From: Paludibacteraceae bacterium
Lineage (GTDB): Bacteria > Bacteroidota > Bacteroidia > Bacteroidales > Paludibacteraceae
Assembly (NCBI GenBank): GCA_017446585.1
Contig: JAFSQL010000006.1
Location: 1-64,000 of the forward strand
Length of the DNA stretch: 64,000 nucleotides
Reading direction: 5' to 3'
This document shows, in pieces, positions 36,613 to 45,913 of this stretch. The notes under the pieces are model-generated. The model saw only the letters and a list, made by a program, of their open reading frames with translations, made no database searches and had not been told where the DNA came from. Numbering within the stretch: the stretch's first letter is position 1; every line of letters begins with the position of its first letter. The position numbers and the translations under genes are program-made.

Positions 36613-38025
36613 TTACTTTTTTTCCTCTTTTGCCTTTGCGGCGTCAGCGGCAGCCTTCGCGGCGGCGGCACGCTCCCTTATGATTCCCATAACGGTTCCT
36701 TTTCCCATACGTATGTTGTCAAGCAATGGTCTGTGGGCTGGGCACGTGAATTGGCAAGAACCGCACTCAATGCAAGATGGTATGTCTTCTTTCTCCGCAC
36801 GTTCCCAGTCTTTCAGCGACGACAATTGAGCCAACAAATATGGCTCCAAGCCCATTGGACATGCGCTGACACACTTTCCGCAACGGATGCAGTTTTGCGC
36901 CTCTTTTCTCTTTGCGTCCGTGTTCGTCAACACCGTCACGCTGTTCGTTCCCTTTACGACTGTTACGTCCGTAGTCGTTACTGCCTTTCCCATCATTGGA
37001 CCACCAGCAAGTATCTTGTTGTCTCCTTCTGGCAATCCTCCACAAGCTTCTATCAGTTGCGAAAATGGTGTTCCCATACGGACCAAGAAGTTTCCCGGTG
37101 CGTGCAACTGTTTTCCAGTCACCGTCACATATCGTTCAAACAGCGGTTTGTTTTTCATCACTGCTTGATAAACTGCATAAGCGGTCCCAACATTCTGAAC
37201 CACCGCACCCACATTTACAGGTATGGCAGGAGGTGCCGGAACCTCACGATGTATAACTGCGTCCACCAACTGCTTTTCTCCTCCTTGAGGATACTTGCAG
37301 TCCAATGGAACTATCTTGATATTTGAATAAGCCTTTGCCTTATTTTCCAACAAGGCTATTGCTTTCGGTTTGTTCGTTTCTATGCCTATATATCCTTCAT
37401 TCACATTCACCGCTTTCATCAACAATTCCACCCCGACCAATATCTCATCCGGATGTTCCATCATCAATCGGTAATCCGCTGTGATATAAGGCTCACATTC
37501 AACACCGTTGATAATGACACATGTGGCTTTTGCCGTTGGAGGAGGCGTCAACTTGATGCTCGTTGGGAAGCAAGCACCTCCCATTCCCACGACACCATTA
37601 GCACGCACGCGGTTCACAATCTCTTCCGAAGTCAACTCTGGATGGTCTGACAACTTCTCCAACTTTTCGCTCCTGTCTATGCTGTCTTCCCAAACATCAC
37701 CTTCAACATCAATGTAAATAGCGGGTCTTTTATATCCGCTCGCATCCCATGCGGTGTCCACCTTTACTACAGTTCCGCTCACGGACGAAAAGATAGGGGC
37801 AGAGACAAAACCTCCTGCCTCCGCAATCAAAGTGCCCACCTTTACCTTATCCCCTTTTTGAACGACAGGCTTTGCGGGAGCGCCAATATGCTGACTTAAC
37901 GGCAACACCACTTGCTTTGGCAGTGCGGCGGCACGTGTGGCTATCTCCGACGTAATCTTGTTTTCGTCTGGATGTACGCCACCTTTCTTGAAGGTGGACG
38001 TGTTTTTGCAAAATAAACTCATCAC
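36613..38025 (-). CDS. rnfC: Rnf complex subunit RnfC (NADH- and iron-sulfur-binding)
   Basis: Peripheral subunit that exchanges electrons with NAD(H). 470 residues. N-terminal HxGAP-type region (PLSQHIGAPAKPVVQKGDKVKVGTLIAEAGGF), NADH/FMN fold similar to the 51-kDa subunit of complex I (GMGGACFPTSIKL, INGVECEPYITADYRLM), and two [4Fe-4S] motifs near the C-terminus (CIRCGKCVSACP and CIECGSCQFTCP). The tail is alanine-lysine rich. 12 bp after rnfB. Confidence 0.96.
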   Translation of the reverse strand: MMSLFCKNTSTFKKGGVHPDENKITSEIATRAAALPKQVVLPLSQHIGAPAKPVVQKGDKVKVGTLIAEAGGFVSAPIFSSVSGTVVKVDTAWDASGYKRPAIYIDVEGDVWEDSIDRSEKLEKLSDHPELTSEEIVNRVRANGVVGMGGACFPTSIKLTPPPTAKATCVIINGVECEPYITADYRLMMEHPDEILVGVELLMKAVNVNEGYIGIETNKPKAIALLENKAKAYSNIKIVPLDCKYPQGGEKQLVDAVIHREVPAPPAIPVNVGAVVQNVGTAYAVYQAVMKNKPLFERYVTVTGKQLHAPGNFLVRMGTPFSQLIEACGGLPEGDNKILAGGPMMGKAVTTTDVTVVKGTNSVTVLTNTDAKRKEAQNCIRCGKCVSACPMGLEPYLLAQLSSLKDWERAEKEDIPSCIECGSCQFTCPAHRPLLDNIRMGKGTVMGIIRERAAAAKAAADAAKAKEEKK

Positions 38026-38037
38026 TTATCCTCCTTC

Positions 38038-39108
38038 TTATGATTGTTGTGTGTTTTCCATTCTAATCTTTCTCAAAATAGGATCCTCTGTCACCGAATA
38101 GTCAATCTTCGCTTTGCTCTTTTCCGCCTTCGGCTCCTCTTTCTGAACAGTCTTTTCCAATTCTATTTTCGATTTGACCTCCTTGTTCAGGGCGAGACCA
38201 ACGCCTTCTGTCTTTTCTGCGCCTGCCGTCTCTGTCGGCTTTGGCTTAGGAAGCAAGTCTGCCAATTTCTTCTTCTCTACAGGCTTAGGAAATCCATTGC
38301 TATGTATTGCATTTTGTGGGCAAACCGACTCACACTTGCGACACATCTTGCATTTTTCTGGATCAATATACGCTACGTTATTCACGACATGAACGGCGTC
38401 AAACTGACACACCTTCTCACACATGCCACAAGCGATGCACGCCGCTGCGCACGACTTCTTCGCCACCGCGCCTTTTTCCTTGTTCACGCATTGCACCCAC
38501 AAGCGCATTCCTTTCCCCTTTCCTTTTTTCCTCAACTCTATAATCATACGTGGGCACGCCTTGACGCAAGCTCCACAAGCGACGCACTTATCCCCATCCA
38601 CTTCTGGCAAACCGGTTTCTTTATTGATATGGATAGCGTCAAACTGGCATGCGACAACGCAGTCTCCGCACCCAAGGCAACCAAACTGACAACCAGTCTC
38701 TCCTGCGCCACATGCGTTCATAGCCTTGCACGTCTTCATTCCGTCATACGCTACCGTACGAGGACGATTCTCACAACTTCCATTACAACGCACCACAGCC
38801 ACCTTCGGATCTGACGCCACCGCGTTCAGTCCCAAAATCTCACTCACCTGTCCCATCACGGCCGCACCGCCAGTCGGACAGTTCAACCCTTCGAGACTAC
38901 CTTTTTCTGCGGCTTTGACACATGCGGCTGCAAATCCGCTACAACCAGGGTAACCACATCCGCCGCAATTCGCTTGCGGAAGAACCTCACCCACTTGACC
39001 CAATCGAGGGTCTTCCTTTACGGCAAACTTCTTGGAACAGAAAAACAGAATCAGTGCCGCCACCAATCCTATCACGCCAAGAACCGCCACGGGAATTAAA
39101 ATATACAT
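38038..39108 (-). CDS. rnfB: Rnf complex subunit RnfB, extended polyferredoxin
   Basis: Electron-entry subunit that accepts electrons from reduced ferredoxin. One N-terminal helix (IPVAVLGVIGLVAALILFF), then the characteristic CGGCGYPGCSGFA cluster, then several 4Fe-4S ferredoxin repeats (CGDCVVACQ, CVACGACVKACP, CIACGMCEKVCQ, CRKCESVCP). 356 residues, with a lysine/glutamate/proline-rich C-terminal tail of ~90 residues that resembles the extended tails of some RnfB/RnfC proteins. Follows rseC by 10 bp. Confidence 0.95.
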   Translation of the reverse strand: MYILIPVAVLGVIGLVAALILFFCSKKFAVKEDPRLGQVGEVLPQANCGGCGYPGCSGFAAACVKAAEKGSLEGLNCPTGGAAVMGQVSEILGLNAVASDPKVAVVRCNGSCENRPRTVAYDGMKTCKAMNACGAGETGCQFGCLGCGDCVVACQFDAIHINKETGLPEVDGDKCVACGACVKACPRMIIELRKKGKGKGMRLWVQCVNKEKGAVAKKSCAAACIACGMCEKVCQFDAVHVVNNVAYIDPEKCKMCRKCESVCPQNAIHSNGFPKPVEKKKLADLLPKPKPTETAGAEKTEGVGLALNKEVKSKIELEKTVQKEEPKAEKSKAKIDYSVTEDPILRKIRMENTQQS

Positions 39109-39118
39109 ACGAACTTAT

Positions 39119-39529
39119 TTAGTTGATTGATTCCACTCTAAACGAAAAAACGCGTTCAAGACGACTCCTGAACGCGAACAATACAATATAATAAAGCAAT
39201 GTAACCAACAACGCCACACACGCCGCCAAGACTTCCCCGCAACCCGCCTTCGCTGCCACGAACATTGCCACTACCATCAATGCCAACGGAACGGCAAACG
39301 CCAACACCACGGCTTTCATTCCCAAACTTGACTCCCCGACCACCTTCACGGCTTCTCCGACTTTCAACGGAGCGTCACAACGCAACGTCATCACCTGACG
39401 CTTCTTCTCTATCGAACATAACGACTTCGCATGACAACCCGCACATGCAGACAGACGCTCTATCTGCACTCTTACGACACCTCCGTCCACGCTTTCCACA
39501 ATGCCCGCATGTTCAATACGGTCAGACAT
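39119..39529 (-). CDS. RseC/MucC family protein (SoxR-reducing system)
   Basis: Small membrane protein often found with Rnf genes. Starting at MSDRIEHAGIVESVDGG gives 136 residues; an upstream ATG at 39586 lies beyond the -7 box and is less likely. It has cysteine-rich SACAGCHAKSLC near residue 35, as in RseC/MucC, and two transmembrane helices (AVVLAFAVPLALMVVAMFVA, VLAACVALLVTLLYYIVLFAF). In other bacteria RseC takes part in reduction of SoxR along with Rnf-like proteins; here it heads the rnf operon. Confidence 0.85.
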   Translation of the reverse strand: MSDRIEHAGIVESVDGGVVRVQIERLSACAGCHAKSLCSIEKKRQVMTLRCDAPLKVGEAVKVVGESSLGMKAVVLAFAVPLALMVVAMFVAAKAGCGEVLAACVALLVTLLYYIVLFAFRSRLERVFSFRVESIN

Positions 39530-39561
39530 ATATAAATGTTGATTGGTTGGTTTCCGAAAGA

Positions 39562-39569
39562 CAAATATA
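39562..39569 (-). promoter_or_regulatory. -7 box of the rseC-rnf operon
   Basis: TATATTTG on the minus strand, perfect TAnnTTTG, 32 bp before the rseC ATG at 39529. Confidence 0.5.
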
Positions 39570-39680
39570 AGGCAATTTTCACGCAAATAAACGTTTTAAC
39601 GAAAAAACTTTCTCCCTCTCCCTCCCCTTTTTTATCTATCTTCGCGCCATTCATCATCCCCCATTTTTTTCTTTTTTCTT

Positions 39681-40994
39681 ATGAAACTATTCATCAAAAC
39701 ATACGGATGCCAAATGAACGAGGCGGACAGCGAAGTCGTCGCCGCCATCCTCGCAACTGACGGCTACCAAATGGCAGAGGACATCAGCGAAGCGGACCTT
39801 GTGCTGCTCAACACCTGTTCCGTACGTGACAATGCGGAGCAGAAAGTGCTCTCTTTTATCAAGGAACTCCAGGCGTCCCAACAGCGAAACGGGAAACCAT
39901 TCATTGGCGTGATTGGCTGCATGGCGGAACGACTCCAAGACGAACTCTTCAACCAATATGGTGTCAACCTCGTCGCTGGTCCAGACAACTACAACGACCT
40001 CCCCAACCTCATCGGGGCGGTTGAGCAAGGCCATCACGCCATCAACGTTCAACTTAGCAAAACGGAAACTTACCGCGACGTCATCCCTGCGCGCATCGGT
40101 AAACCCCTTTCCGGCTATATTAGCATCATGCGCGGATGCAACAACTTCTGCACCTACTGCATCGTCCCTTACACGCGAGGACGCGAACGTAGCCGTGACC
40201 TCTCCTCCATTCTCAACGAACTGCGAGACCTGCGAGACAAAGGCTACAAGGAAGTTGTCTTGCTGGGACAAAACGTCAATTCCTATCAGTTTCACGACAA
40301 CGATACCACAATCGATTTCCCAACCCTACTCGATGCCGTGGCGACCGAGGCTCCCGAGATGCGCATACGCTTCACCACGTCCCACCCCAAGGACATGAGT
40401 GACCAAACGCTCTTGACCATTGCGCGCCATGACAATCTTTGCAAATGCATCCATCTCCCCGTTCAGAGCGGCAGCAACCACATTCTCCAGCTCATGAACA
40501 GAAAATACACCCGTGAAGACTACTTACAACGCATTGCGGCCATACGGTCTATCCTGCCACAGGCAACTATCACGACCGACATCTTTTGCGGTTTTCACGA
40601 TGAGTCCGAACAAGATCATCAACAAACGCTAAGCCTCATGCGGGAAGTTCGATTCGACATGGCATTCATGTTTCGCTACAGCGAACGACCTGGCACCTTT
40701 GCCGCCCAAAGACTTGCCGACAACGTACCTGAAGAAATCAAACTACGACGACTTAACGAGATTATTGCGCTTCAAAACGAACTAAGTGCCGAAAGCAACC
40801 GCAACGACATTGGCAAGACATTCCAAGTTCTTGTTGAAGGCTACTCCAAGCGCAGCCACGACGACTTCTTTGGCAGGACAAGCCAAAACAAGGTCATTGT
40901 CTTCCCGAAGTCAGGACACCACATTGGCGACTTCGTCAACGTCAAAGTCCTCCAAAGCACCTCCGCCACCCTCATCGGAACGGCTGTTGACTAA
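39681..40994 (+). CDS. miaB: tRNA-2-methylthio-N6-dimethylallyladenosine synthase MiaB
   Basis: Radical-SAM methylthiotransferase that modifies A37 of tRNAs reading UNN codons. 437 residues: N-terminal UPF0004 domain with cysteines in KTYGCQMNEADSE, LLNTCSVRD and VIGCMAERL, radical-SAM core with GCNNFCTYCIVPYTRGRERSR, and C-terminal TRAM domain (FQVLVEGYSKRSHDDFFGRTSQNKVIVF). The NEADSE and GREXSR features fit MiaB rather than RimO or MtaB. Monocistronic, with a strong terminator downstream. Confidence 0.96.
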   Translation: MKLFIKTYGCQMNEADSEVVAAILATDGYQMAEDISEADLVLLNTCSVRDNAEQKVLSFIKELQASQQRNGKPFIGVIGCMAERLQDELFNQYGVNLVAGPDNYNDLPNLIGAVEQGHHAINVQLSKTETYRDVIPARIGKPLSGYISIMRGCNNFCTYCIVPYTRGRERSRDLSSILNELRDLRDKGYKEVVLLGQNVNSYQFHDNDTTIDFPTLLDAVATEAPEMRIRFTTSHPKDMSDQTLLTIARHDNLCKCIHLPVQSGSNHILQLMNRKYTREDYLQRIAAIRSILPQATITTDIFCGFHDESEQDHQQTLSLMREVRFDMAFMFRYSERPGTFAAQRLADNVPEEIKLRRLNEIIALQNELSAESNRNDIGKTFQVLVEGYSKRSHDDFFGRTSQNKVIVFPKSGHHIGDFVNVKVLQSTSATLIGTAVD

Positions 40995-41013
40995 AACGAA
41001 TTTCTGCATGGTC

Positions 41014-41055
41014 AAAAGAAAGAGACACTGCCCTTGAGCAGTGTCTCTTTCTTTT
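41014..41055 (+). terminator. Terminator of miaB
   Basis: A 17-bp perfect stem (AAAGAAAGAGACACTGC and its complement) around CCTTGA, followed by TTTT. It may serve both convergent transcripts (miaB and the PorP/SprF gene). Confidence 0.85.
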
Positions 41056-41113
41056 ATTACAATTATGAAAAGTCTCAGAAGATGCGTCTGGCTTATCGCT
41101 TTCCCCCTGTTTC

Positions 41114-42067
41114 TTATCGGCAGAAACGGTGTGGCACGCAGAACGTATATGCCAACATCAACTCATGTGTTCCGTATGTGTGACCATACAATTTGTTCAA
41201 CGTCACATTAAAAGCGTACGCAAGTTGGAATGTTCCGAAACGCGCGCCAATAATCGGAATCAACGACAGCGGTTGGGCATTGTCTTTGTCAAGGTTATGC
41301 CTATACGACAACTGCAACCAATAGCCAAAATTTGATGCAGCATCATTCACCGCATATTTCAAGTTTCCTTCCAACTGATAGTGATCGTGCGTGTCAAAAT
41401 TAAAGTTAACCGAAGGCTCAAATGTCGAAATGTCTGAAATCTCAAAGTCATAACCGGCAAACAAGAAAGCGGTCAGATACTCTTGTTGACCGTAATTACC
41501 ATCACCAAACATTTCTGGTTGGAATTCTATCAGGTTCGTTGCGCTTGCGCCCGCAAAGAATCCGTAATTGACGAAATAGACACCTAAATTCACATCTGGC
41601 GTAAATTCGCCCTCACTTTTGTTTGCGACATCTTCCACGCCACTCACCGCTTCATAATTGATGTACTTGAAACGTGCGCTCACACCGAATGACAACTGAC
41701 GCTCCAAACTCACCGCTTTCCTATATCGGTAACCTTGAGCGAACGGAATGTGATATGCGAACGTGAATTGACCGCCAATATAGTTAAATTGCGGAGTATG
41801 GTCATTATAAACATAACCACCCAAACCGATATTCTTCGTATTCAGACGTGTACGGAACGACAACAAATACGTCGATGGACCATCTTCTCCAAGCCAACTT
41901 TGTTTGCCCGTCGCCATCAAGTGCGAACATCTATCAGCACCCGCTACCGCTGGGTTTATCAAGTAATAGTTAAAATGGTACTGATCATAAATTGGCTGTT
42001 GCTGCGCTTTCAATGCCAATGAGCACACCATCGCGCTCAGCAATAACAGAACAATTCGTTTTTTCAT
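41114..42067 (-). CDS. PorP/SprF family type IX secretion system membrane protein
   Basis: Outer-membrane beta-barrel of the PorP/SprF family, linked in Bacteroidetes to type IX secretion or gliding adhesin export. 317 residues: signal peptide (IVLLLLSAMVCSLALKAQ), then the diagnostic QQPIYDQYHFNYYLINPAVAGADRC and RTRLNTKNIGLGGYVYNDHT, followed by alternating strands and ending AYTFCVPHRFCR. The usual partners (porK, porL, porM, porN) are not in the window, so this is an isolated copy; many genomes carry several. A -7 box TAAATTTG lies ~55 bp upstream (42130-42123). Confidence 0.88.
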   Translation of the reverse strand: MKKRIVLLLLSAMVCSLALKAQQQPIYDQYHFNYYLINPAVAGADRCSHLMATGKQSWLGEDGPSTYLLSFRTRLNTKNIGLGGYVYNDHTPQFNYIGGQFTFAYHIPFAQGYRYRKAVSLERQLSFGVSARFKYINYEAVSGVEDVANKSEGEFTPDVNLGVYFVNYGFFAGASATNLIEFQPEMFGDGNYGQQEYLTAFLFAGYDFEISDISTFEPSVNFNFDTHDHYQLEGNLKYAVNDAASNFGYWLQLSYRHNLDKDNAQPLSLIPIIGARFGTFQLAYAFNVTLNKLYGHTYGTHELMLAYTFCVPHRFCR

Positions 42068-42308
42068 ATCTTTTGGGTGTTTTTCATGGCTATTTTTCCG
42101 CTTTCGCCACTTTTCATCGCTGCAAATTTAAGTAATTTTATCAAATCGAATTCTTTTTTATCCTCAATTTTCTGTTTTTGTCCGACTTCTTCGCTTACTT
42201 TGCACTCGTGCTTTTCTTCGCAAATCCCCTTCCAATCGAACTATTAAACATTTTTTGACAATACGACTTTTAATTGTTAAAAATTCTTTCAACTATATTT
42301 TTTAACAA

Positions 42309-42737
42309 ATGACCGCTCTTTTTGCGGGATCTTTCGATCCCTTTACCATTGCGCATCTTGACATTGCCCGACGGGCAATGCCACTTTTCGACAGCCTCAT
42401 CATTGCCGTTGGCGAAAACTATAACAAGAAATCCTTTCTGACGGTTCAACAACGTGTCGAACGAATCAAAGCGTTACAACTTGACAATGTCACGGTTACT
42501 TCCTATGAGGGAACAACTGGCGATTTTGCAAAACAAGTTGGAGCGCAAGTCCTTCTTCGAGGTGCCCGCACCACCATTGATTTTGAGCAAGAAAAAACAC
42601 TGGCGGATGCCAATCGAGCCTTGTTTGGGCTTGAAACCGTCATTCTTCTCTCCAAACCTGAACTTTCCTACGTTTCCTCTACGCTTGTCCGGGACCTTAT
42701 TTCTCACGACAAGGATGTCTCCTCGCTTCTTCCCTAA
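42309..42737 (+). CDS. coaD: Phosphopantetheine adenylyltransferase
   Basis: Fourth step of coenzyme A synthesis: joins 4'-phosphopantetheine and ATP to dephospho-CoA. 142 residues, slightly short for the ~160-residue family. The N-terminal nucleotidyltransferase motif reads AGSFDPFTIAHLDI; in most CoaD proteins it is TxGH, so the glycine is alanine here. Other conserved parts are NYNKKSFLTVQQRVERI, RGARTTIDFEQEK and SYVSSTLVRDL. A bidirectional terminator follows. Function is well supported by the remaining motifs. Confidence 0.93.
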   Translation: MTALFAGSFDPFTIAHLDIARRAMPLFDSLIIAVGENYNKKSFLTVQQRVERIKALQLDNVTVTSYEGTTGDFAKQVGAQVLLRGARTTIDFEQEKTLADANRALFGLETVILLSKPELSYVSSTLVRDLISHDKDVSSLLP

Positions 42738-42780
42738 GTACGAACAAAACGTTTGTCACATCCCATCGGACATGATATGA

Positions 42781-42814
42781 CAAAGACGGCTCGGAAGTTT
42801 CCGAGCCGTCTTTG
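42781..42814. terminator. Bidirectional terminator between coaD and the barrel gene
   Basis: CAAAGACGGCTCGGAA and its exact complement, 16 bp, almost no loop, then TTGTT. It sits between the convergent coaD and outer-membrane barrel genes. Confidence 0.8.
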
Positions 42815-42839
42815 TTGTTATTCTGTTGTTAATTCTCTC

Positions 42840-43505
42840 TTAGAAGCGACGAACCTTCGTCATGTCCGCATTACGCATGTGGTTACCCTCACGCTTCCAT
42901 GGTGCCAACTTGTAACGAATCGACAAACCTGCCTCATAGAATGCTGGAACTGAGTTAGCAACCTCTCTCTCAAGATGGTCCTTACCCGAAACTTCCGTTC
43001 CGCGATAACGAATCGAAGCGAATGGGCGAATACGACCTTCTGCAGCCAATGCAAAATGCTTGCTGAAGTTCCATTCTGCGCTCAAGCCGGCAAAACCGCT
43101 CAAAGTGATGTTCTTCTCCGTCTTTGAGAAGCCCCAGCTGCCACCCCAAGAAGGACCGCCACCGAGGTTGAAATACAAACCAAACTTGTCGCATACGCCC
43201 ATGAATGCGTTCGTCAAGTTCAAGCTTCCATAGAAGTACGTGGACCAGATGTCCGTTGCCTTGTAGTTTTTGTTTTGGTTGTAAGGAACATAGTTTCCTT
43301 CCAAACCGAACGAGAACATTGGGCTAACGGCATATTCGCCACGAAGGCTGAATGAAGGCATCATTCTTTTGAACATATCCTTCATGTTACCGCGTTCGTT
43401 AGCTGCACCTACGTAGCCAGCGAAAGACCAATGATTGTAGTGTTGTGCCGAAGCACCCAAAACTGCAAATAAAGAAATTGCAGCGACCAAAAGTGTACGT
43501 TTCAT
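42840..43505 (-). CDS. Outer-membrane beta-barrel protein
   Basis: Small predicted barrel of the OmpA/porin-like type. 221 residues: signal peptide (LLVAAISLFAVLGASAQ), then alternating strands with aromatic girdles (FSLRGEYAVSPMFSFGLEGNYVPY, FGLYFNLGGGPSWGGSWGFS, AGLSAEWNFSKHFALAAEGRIRPFASIRYRG). Such proteins are abundant in Bacteroidetes and no specific role can be given. The C-terminus (NMRNADMTKVRRF-like tail) is basic and ends in phenylalanine. Confidence 0.8.
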   Translation of the reverse strand: MKRTLLVAAISLFAVLGASAQHYNHWSFAGYVGAANERGNMKDMFKRMMPSFSLRGEYAVSPMFSFGLEGNYVPYNQNKNYKATDIWSTYFYGSLNLTNAFMGVCDKFGLYFNLGGGPSWGGSWGFSKTEKNITLSGFAGLSAEWNFSKHFALAAEGRIRPFASIRYRGTEVSGKDHLEREVANSVPAFYEAGLSIRYKLAPWKREGNHMRNADMTKVRRF

Positions 43506-43550
43506 ACCTGTTATAACTGCTAATAATTGTTTGTTAATTGTTTCTCTTTT

Positions 43551-44648
43551 TTATTGTTTGTGATTAATGCAAATTCCCTTTTGATACCATTCATATAGTT
43601 TGTGAATTCCTTCATCTATCTCCACTTGATGATGCCAACCCAACCCGTGCAACTTTGATACGTCCGTCAGTTTTCTTTTCGTCCCGTCGGGCTTCGTCGC
43701 ATCCCATTTCAACGCTCCTTTGAACCCTATCTCCTTGACAATTTTTTCTGCCACTTCCTTAATCGACAACTCTTTGCCCGTACCCACATTGATGTGGCAA
43801 TTCCTTATCTCTTTCGCTCCCGCCTCATACGTGTCTTTGAAGTCAACGTTCAGCAACACGTGCACGCTTGCGTCTGCCATATCTTCGCTCCACAAGAATT
43901 CTCTCATCGGACTTCCGCTCCCCCACAAGGTCACCGCCTCTCCGCTTATGCCAAACTTCTTCAACTCTTTTTCGATTGTCTCTTCATCACTCGCACCATT
44001 CACTCCTTCTACGGGACGCAAATCCAAATCCTTCTTAATGGCAGTCCAGTCTCCCTCGTTCAGACACTTCGATAAATAAACCTTTCGTATCATCGCCGGC
44101 AAAACGTGGCTGTTTTCCAAATGGAAATTATCATTCGGACCATACAAGTTCGTTGGCATCACGGCTACGTAATTACAACCATACTGCAACGAGAAACTCT
44201 CAACCATTTTCAACCCCGCTATCTTCGCTATCGCATAAGGTTCATTGGTGTACTCCAACTCTGATGTCAATAGGCTCGACTCTTTCATCGGCTGCTCCGC
44301 CTCACGAGGATAAATACACGTGCTACCCAGAAACAACAATTTCTTCACGCCATGACGATAGCTTTCCCCTATCACGTTTTGTTGTATCTGAAGATTCTGA
44401 TAGATGAAGTCCGCCCTGTATTTCAAGTTGGCCATGATACCTCCTACGTGTGCCGCGGCAAGTACCACGGCATCAGGACGTTCCTCGTCGAAGAACTTCT
44501 TCACGGCAACACCATCCAGCAAGTCCAATTCGCTATGCGAACGACCCACGAGGTTCTCATACCCTCGAGCCTTCAGGTTGTTCCATATAGCGCTTCCCAC
44601 CAATCCTTGGTGTCCTGCCACATATATTTTCGAAGTCTTCTCCAACAT
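43551..44648 (-). CDS. fcl: GDP-L-fucose synthase
   Basis: Epimerase-reductase making GDP-L-fucose from GDP-4-keto-6-deoxymannose. 365 residues with the Rossmann motif VAGHQGLVGSAIW near residue 10, LAAAHVGGIMAN, the catalytic Tyr-Lys in EPYAIAKIAGLKM, and GSGSPMREFLWSEDMADA. Length is longer than the ~320-residue E. coli enzyme, with an insertion around residues 215-235, as seen in Bacteroidetes. It lies 7 bp after gmd, forming a two-gene GDP-fucose operon for surface glycan. Confidence 0.95.
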   Translation of the reverse strand: MLEKTSKIYVAGHQGLVGSAIWNNLKARGYENLVGRSHSELDLLDGVAVKKFFDEERPDAVVLAAAHVGGIMANLKYRADFIYQNLQIQQNVIGESYRHGVKKLLFLGSTCIYPREAEQPMKESSLLTSELEYTNEPYAIAKIAGLKMVESFSLQYGCNYVAVMPTNLYGPNDNFHLENSHVLPAMIRKVYLSKCLNEGDWTAIKKDLDLRPVEGVNGASDEETIEKELKKFGISGEAVTLWGSGSPMREFLWSEDMADASVHVLLNVDFKDTYEAGAKEIRNCHINVGTGKELSIKEVAEKIVKEIGFKGALKWDATKPDGTKRKLTDVSKLHGLGWHHQVEIDEGIHKLYEWYQKGICINHKQ

Positions 44649-44655
44649 GCTTCTC

Positions 44656-45744
44656 TTAGTCCTCTTGCTGAGACTGCAAATACAACTTCTTAACTTTCTT
44701 CATGTCATGACGTACCATCAAGCGCACCAATTCCTCAAACGTCGTTTTTCTCGGATTCCATCCCAACTGCGTCTTTGCCTTCGTTGGGTCTCCAAGCAAT
44801 TGCTCCACCTCCGCCGGACGGAAATACTTCGGATCCACTTCCACCAACACCTTGCCTGTCTTAACGTCAACGCCCTTTTCTTCCACGCCTTCTCCTTCCC
44901 ATCGCAACTCAACGCCCGCCTCCTTGAACGCCAACGAACAGAACTCACGCACCGTATGCATCTCTCCCGTCGCTATCACGAAGTCTTCTGGCTGTTCCTG
45001 TTGCAAAATCAACCACATGCACTCCACATAATCTTTCGCATATCCCCAATCTCGACGCGCGTCCAGATTTCCCAAATACAACTTGTCTTGATATCCTTGC
45101 ACGATTCGGCTTGCCGCCAACGTGATTTTACGAGTGACAAAATTCTCACCGCGACGCTCGCTCTCGTGATTAAACAAGATGCCGTTTACGGCAAACATTC
45201 CGTAACTCTCCCTGTAATTCTTTACAATCCAGTAGCCATACAACTTCGCTACACCATATGGCGAACGTGGATAGAACGGCGTCGTCTCCTTTTGCGGCAC
45301 TTCCTGTACCTTGCCATACAATTCTGACGTTGACGCTTGATATATTCGGCAACTCTTGTCCAACCCGCAAATCCTCACCGCCTCCAACAAGCGCAACACG
45401 CCTACGGCATCATCCTCTGCTGTATATTCCGGAACGTCAAACGACACCTTCACATGGCTCTGTGCCGCAAGGTTATAAATCTCCGTTGGACGAATCTCAC
45501 TGATAATCCTTATCAACGACGACGAGTCCGTCATGTCAGCCCAGTGAAGGTTCACCAATCTGGTCTTTTTCATGTCACGAACCCACTCGTCCAGATACAA
45601 ATGCTCTATGCGAGACGTATTGAACGAGGACGAACGGCGCAACGTACCATGTACTTCATAACCTTTCTCTATCAAGAATTCAGCCAAGTAACTTCCGTCT
45701 TGACCTGTGATTCCCGTTATTAAGGCTACCTTCCTATCCGACAT
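44656..45744 (-). CDS. gmd: GDP-mannose 4,6-dehydratase
   Basis: Converts GDP-mannose to GDP-4-keto-6-deoxymannose, the first step to GDP-L-fucose. Starting at [33 protein letters not shown] gives 362 residues, normal for the family. NAD(P)-binding [30 protein letters not shown], catalytic SEL and [10 protein letters not shown] are visible. An upstream in-frame ATG at 46077 crosses the divergent gldG gene and lies beyond the -7 box TATTTTTG (45779-45772), so it is rejected. Confidence 0.96.
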   Translation of the reverse strand: MSDRKVALITGITGQDGSYLAEFLIEKGYEVHGTLRRSSSFNTSRIEHLYLDEWVRDMKKTRLVNLHWADMTDSSSLIRIISEIRPTEIYNLAAQSHVKVSFDVPEYTAEDDAVGVLRLLEAVRICGLDKSCRIYQASTSELYGKVQEVPQKETTPFYPRSPYGVAKLYGYWIVKNYRESYGMFAVNGILFNHESERRGENFVTRKITLAASRIVQGYQDKLYLGNLDARRDWGYAKDYVECMWLILQQEQPEDFVIATGEMHTVREFCSLAFKEAGVELRWEGEGVEEKGVDVKTGKVLVEVDPKYFRPAEVEQLLGDPTKAKTQLGWNPRKTTFEELVRLMVRHDMKKVKKLYLQSQQED

Positions 45745-45771
45745 GTTTTGAAAAATTTTCAGATTTAGCCG

Positions 45772-45779
45772 CAAAAATA
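45772..45779 (-). promoter_or_regulatory. -7 box of gmd-fcl
   Basis: TATTTTTG on the minus strand, perfect TAnnTTTG, 27 bp before the gmd ATG. Confidence 0.45.
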
Positions 45780-45890
45780 CTACTTTTTTACAATTATTAC
45801 AAAAAAATCGTTTCTCTCCGCTTCTTTTTCCGTTTTCCTGCCCATTTTTTGGGTTTTGCCTCCATAAGGTGTTACTGCAAGATTTCTTTT

Positions 45891-45898
45891 TATCTTTG
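45891..45898 (+). promoter_or_regulatory. -7 box of gldG
   Basis: TATCTTTG on the plus strand, 15 bp before the chosen ATG at 45914; it excludes the more upstream ATG at 45869. Confidence 0.5.
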
Positions 45899-45913
45899 CG
45901 TACTTCTTTAATT

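Noticed and set aside
33668..39108. Na+-translocating NADH:quinone reductase (Nqr) instead of Rnf
   Set aside because: RnfA/E/D/G resemble NqrE/D/B/C, but the polyferredoxin RnfB with CGGCGYPGC and RnfC with two 4Fe-4S motifs are specific to Rnf, and no nqrA or nqrF is present.
44404..45327. 307-codon plus-strand ORF
   Set aside because: Antisense to fcl and gmd, which carry intact catalytic motifs.
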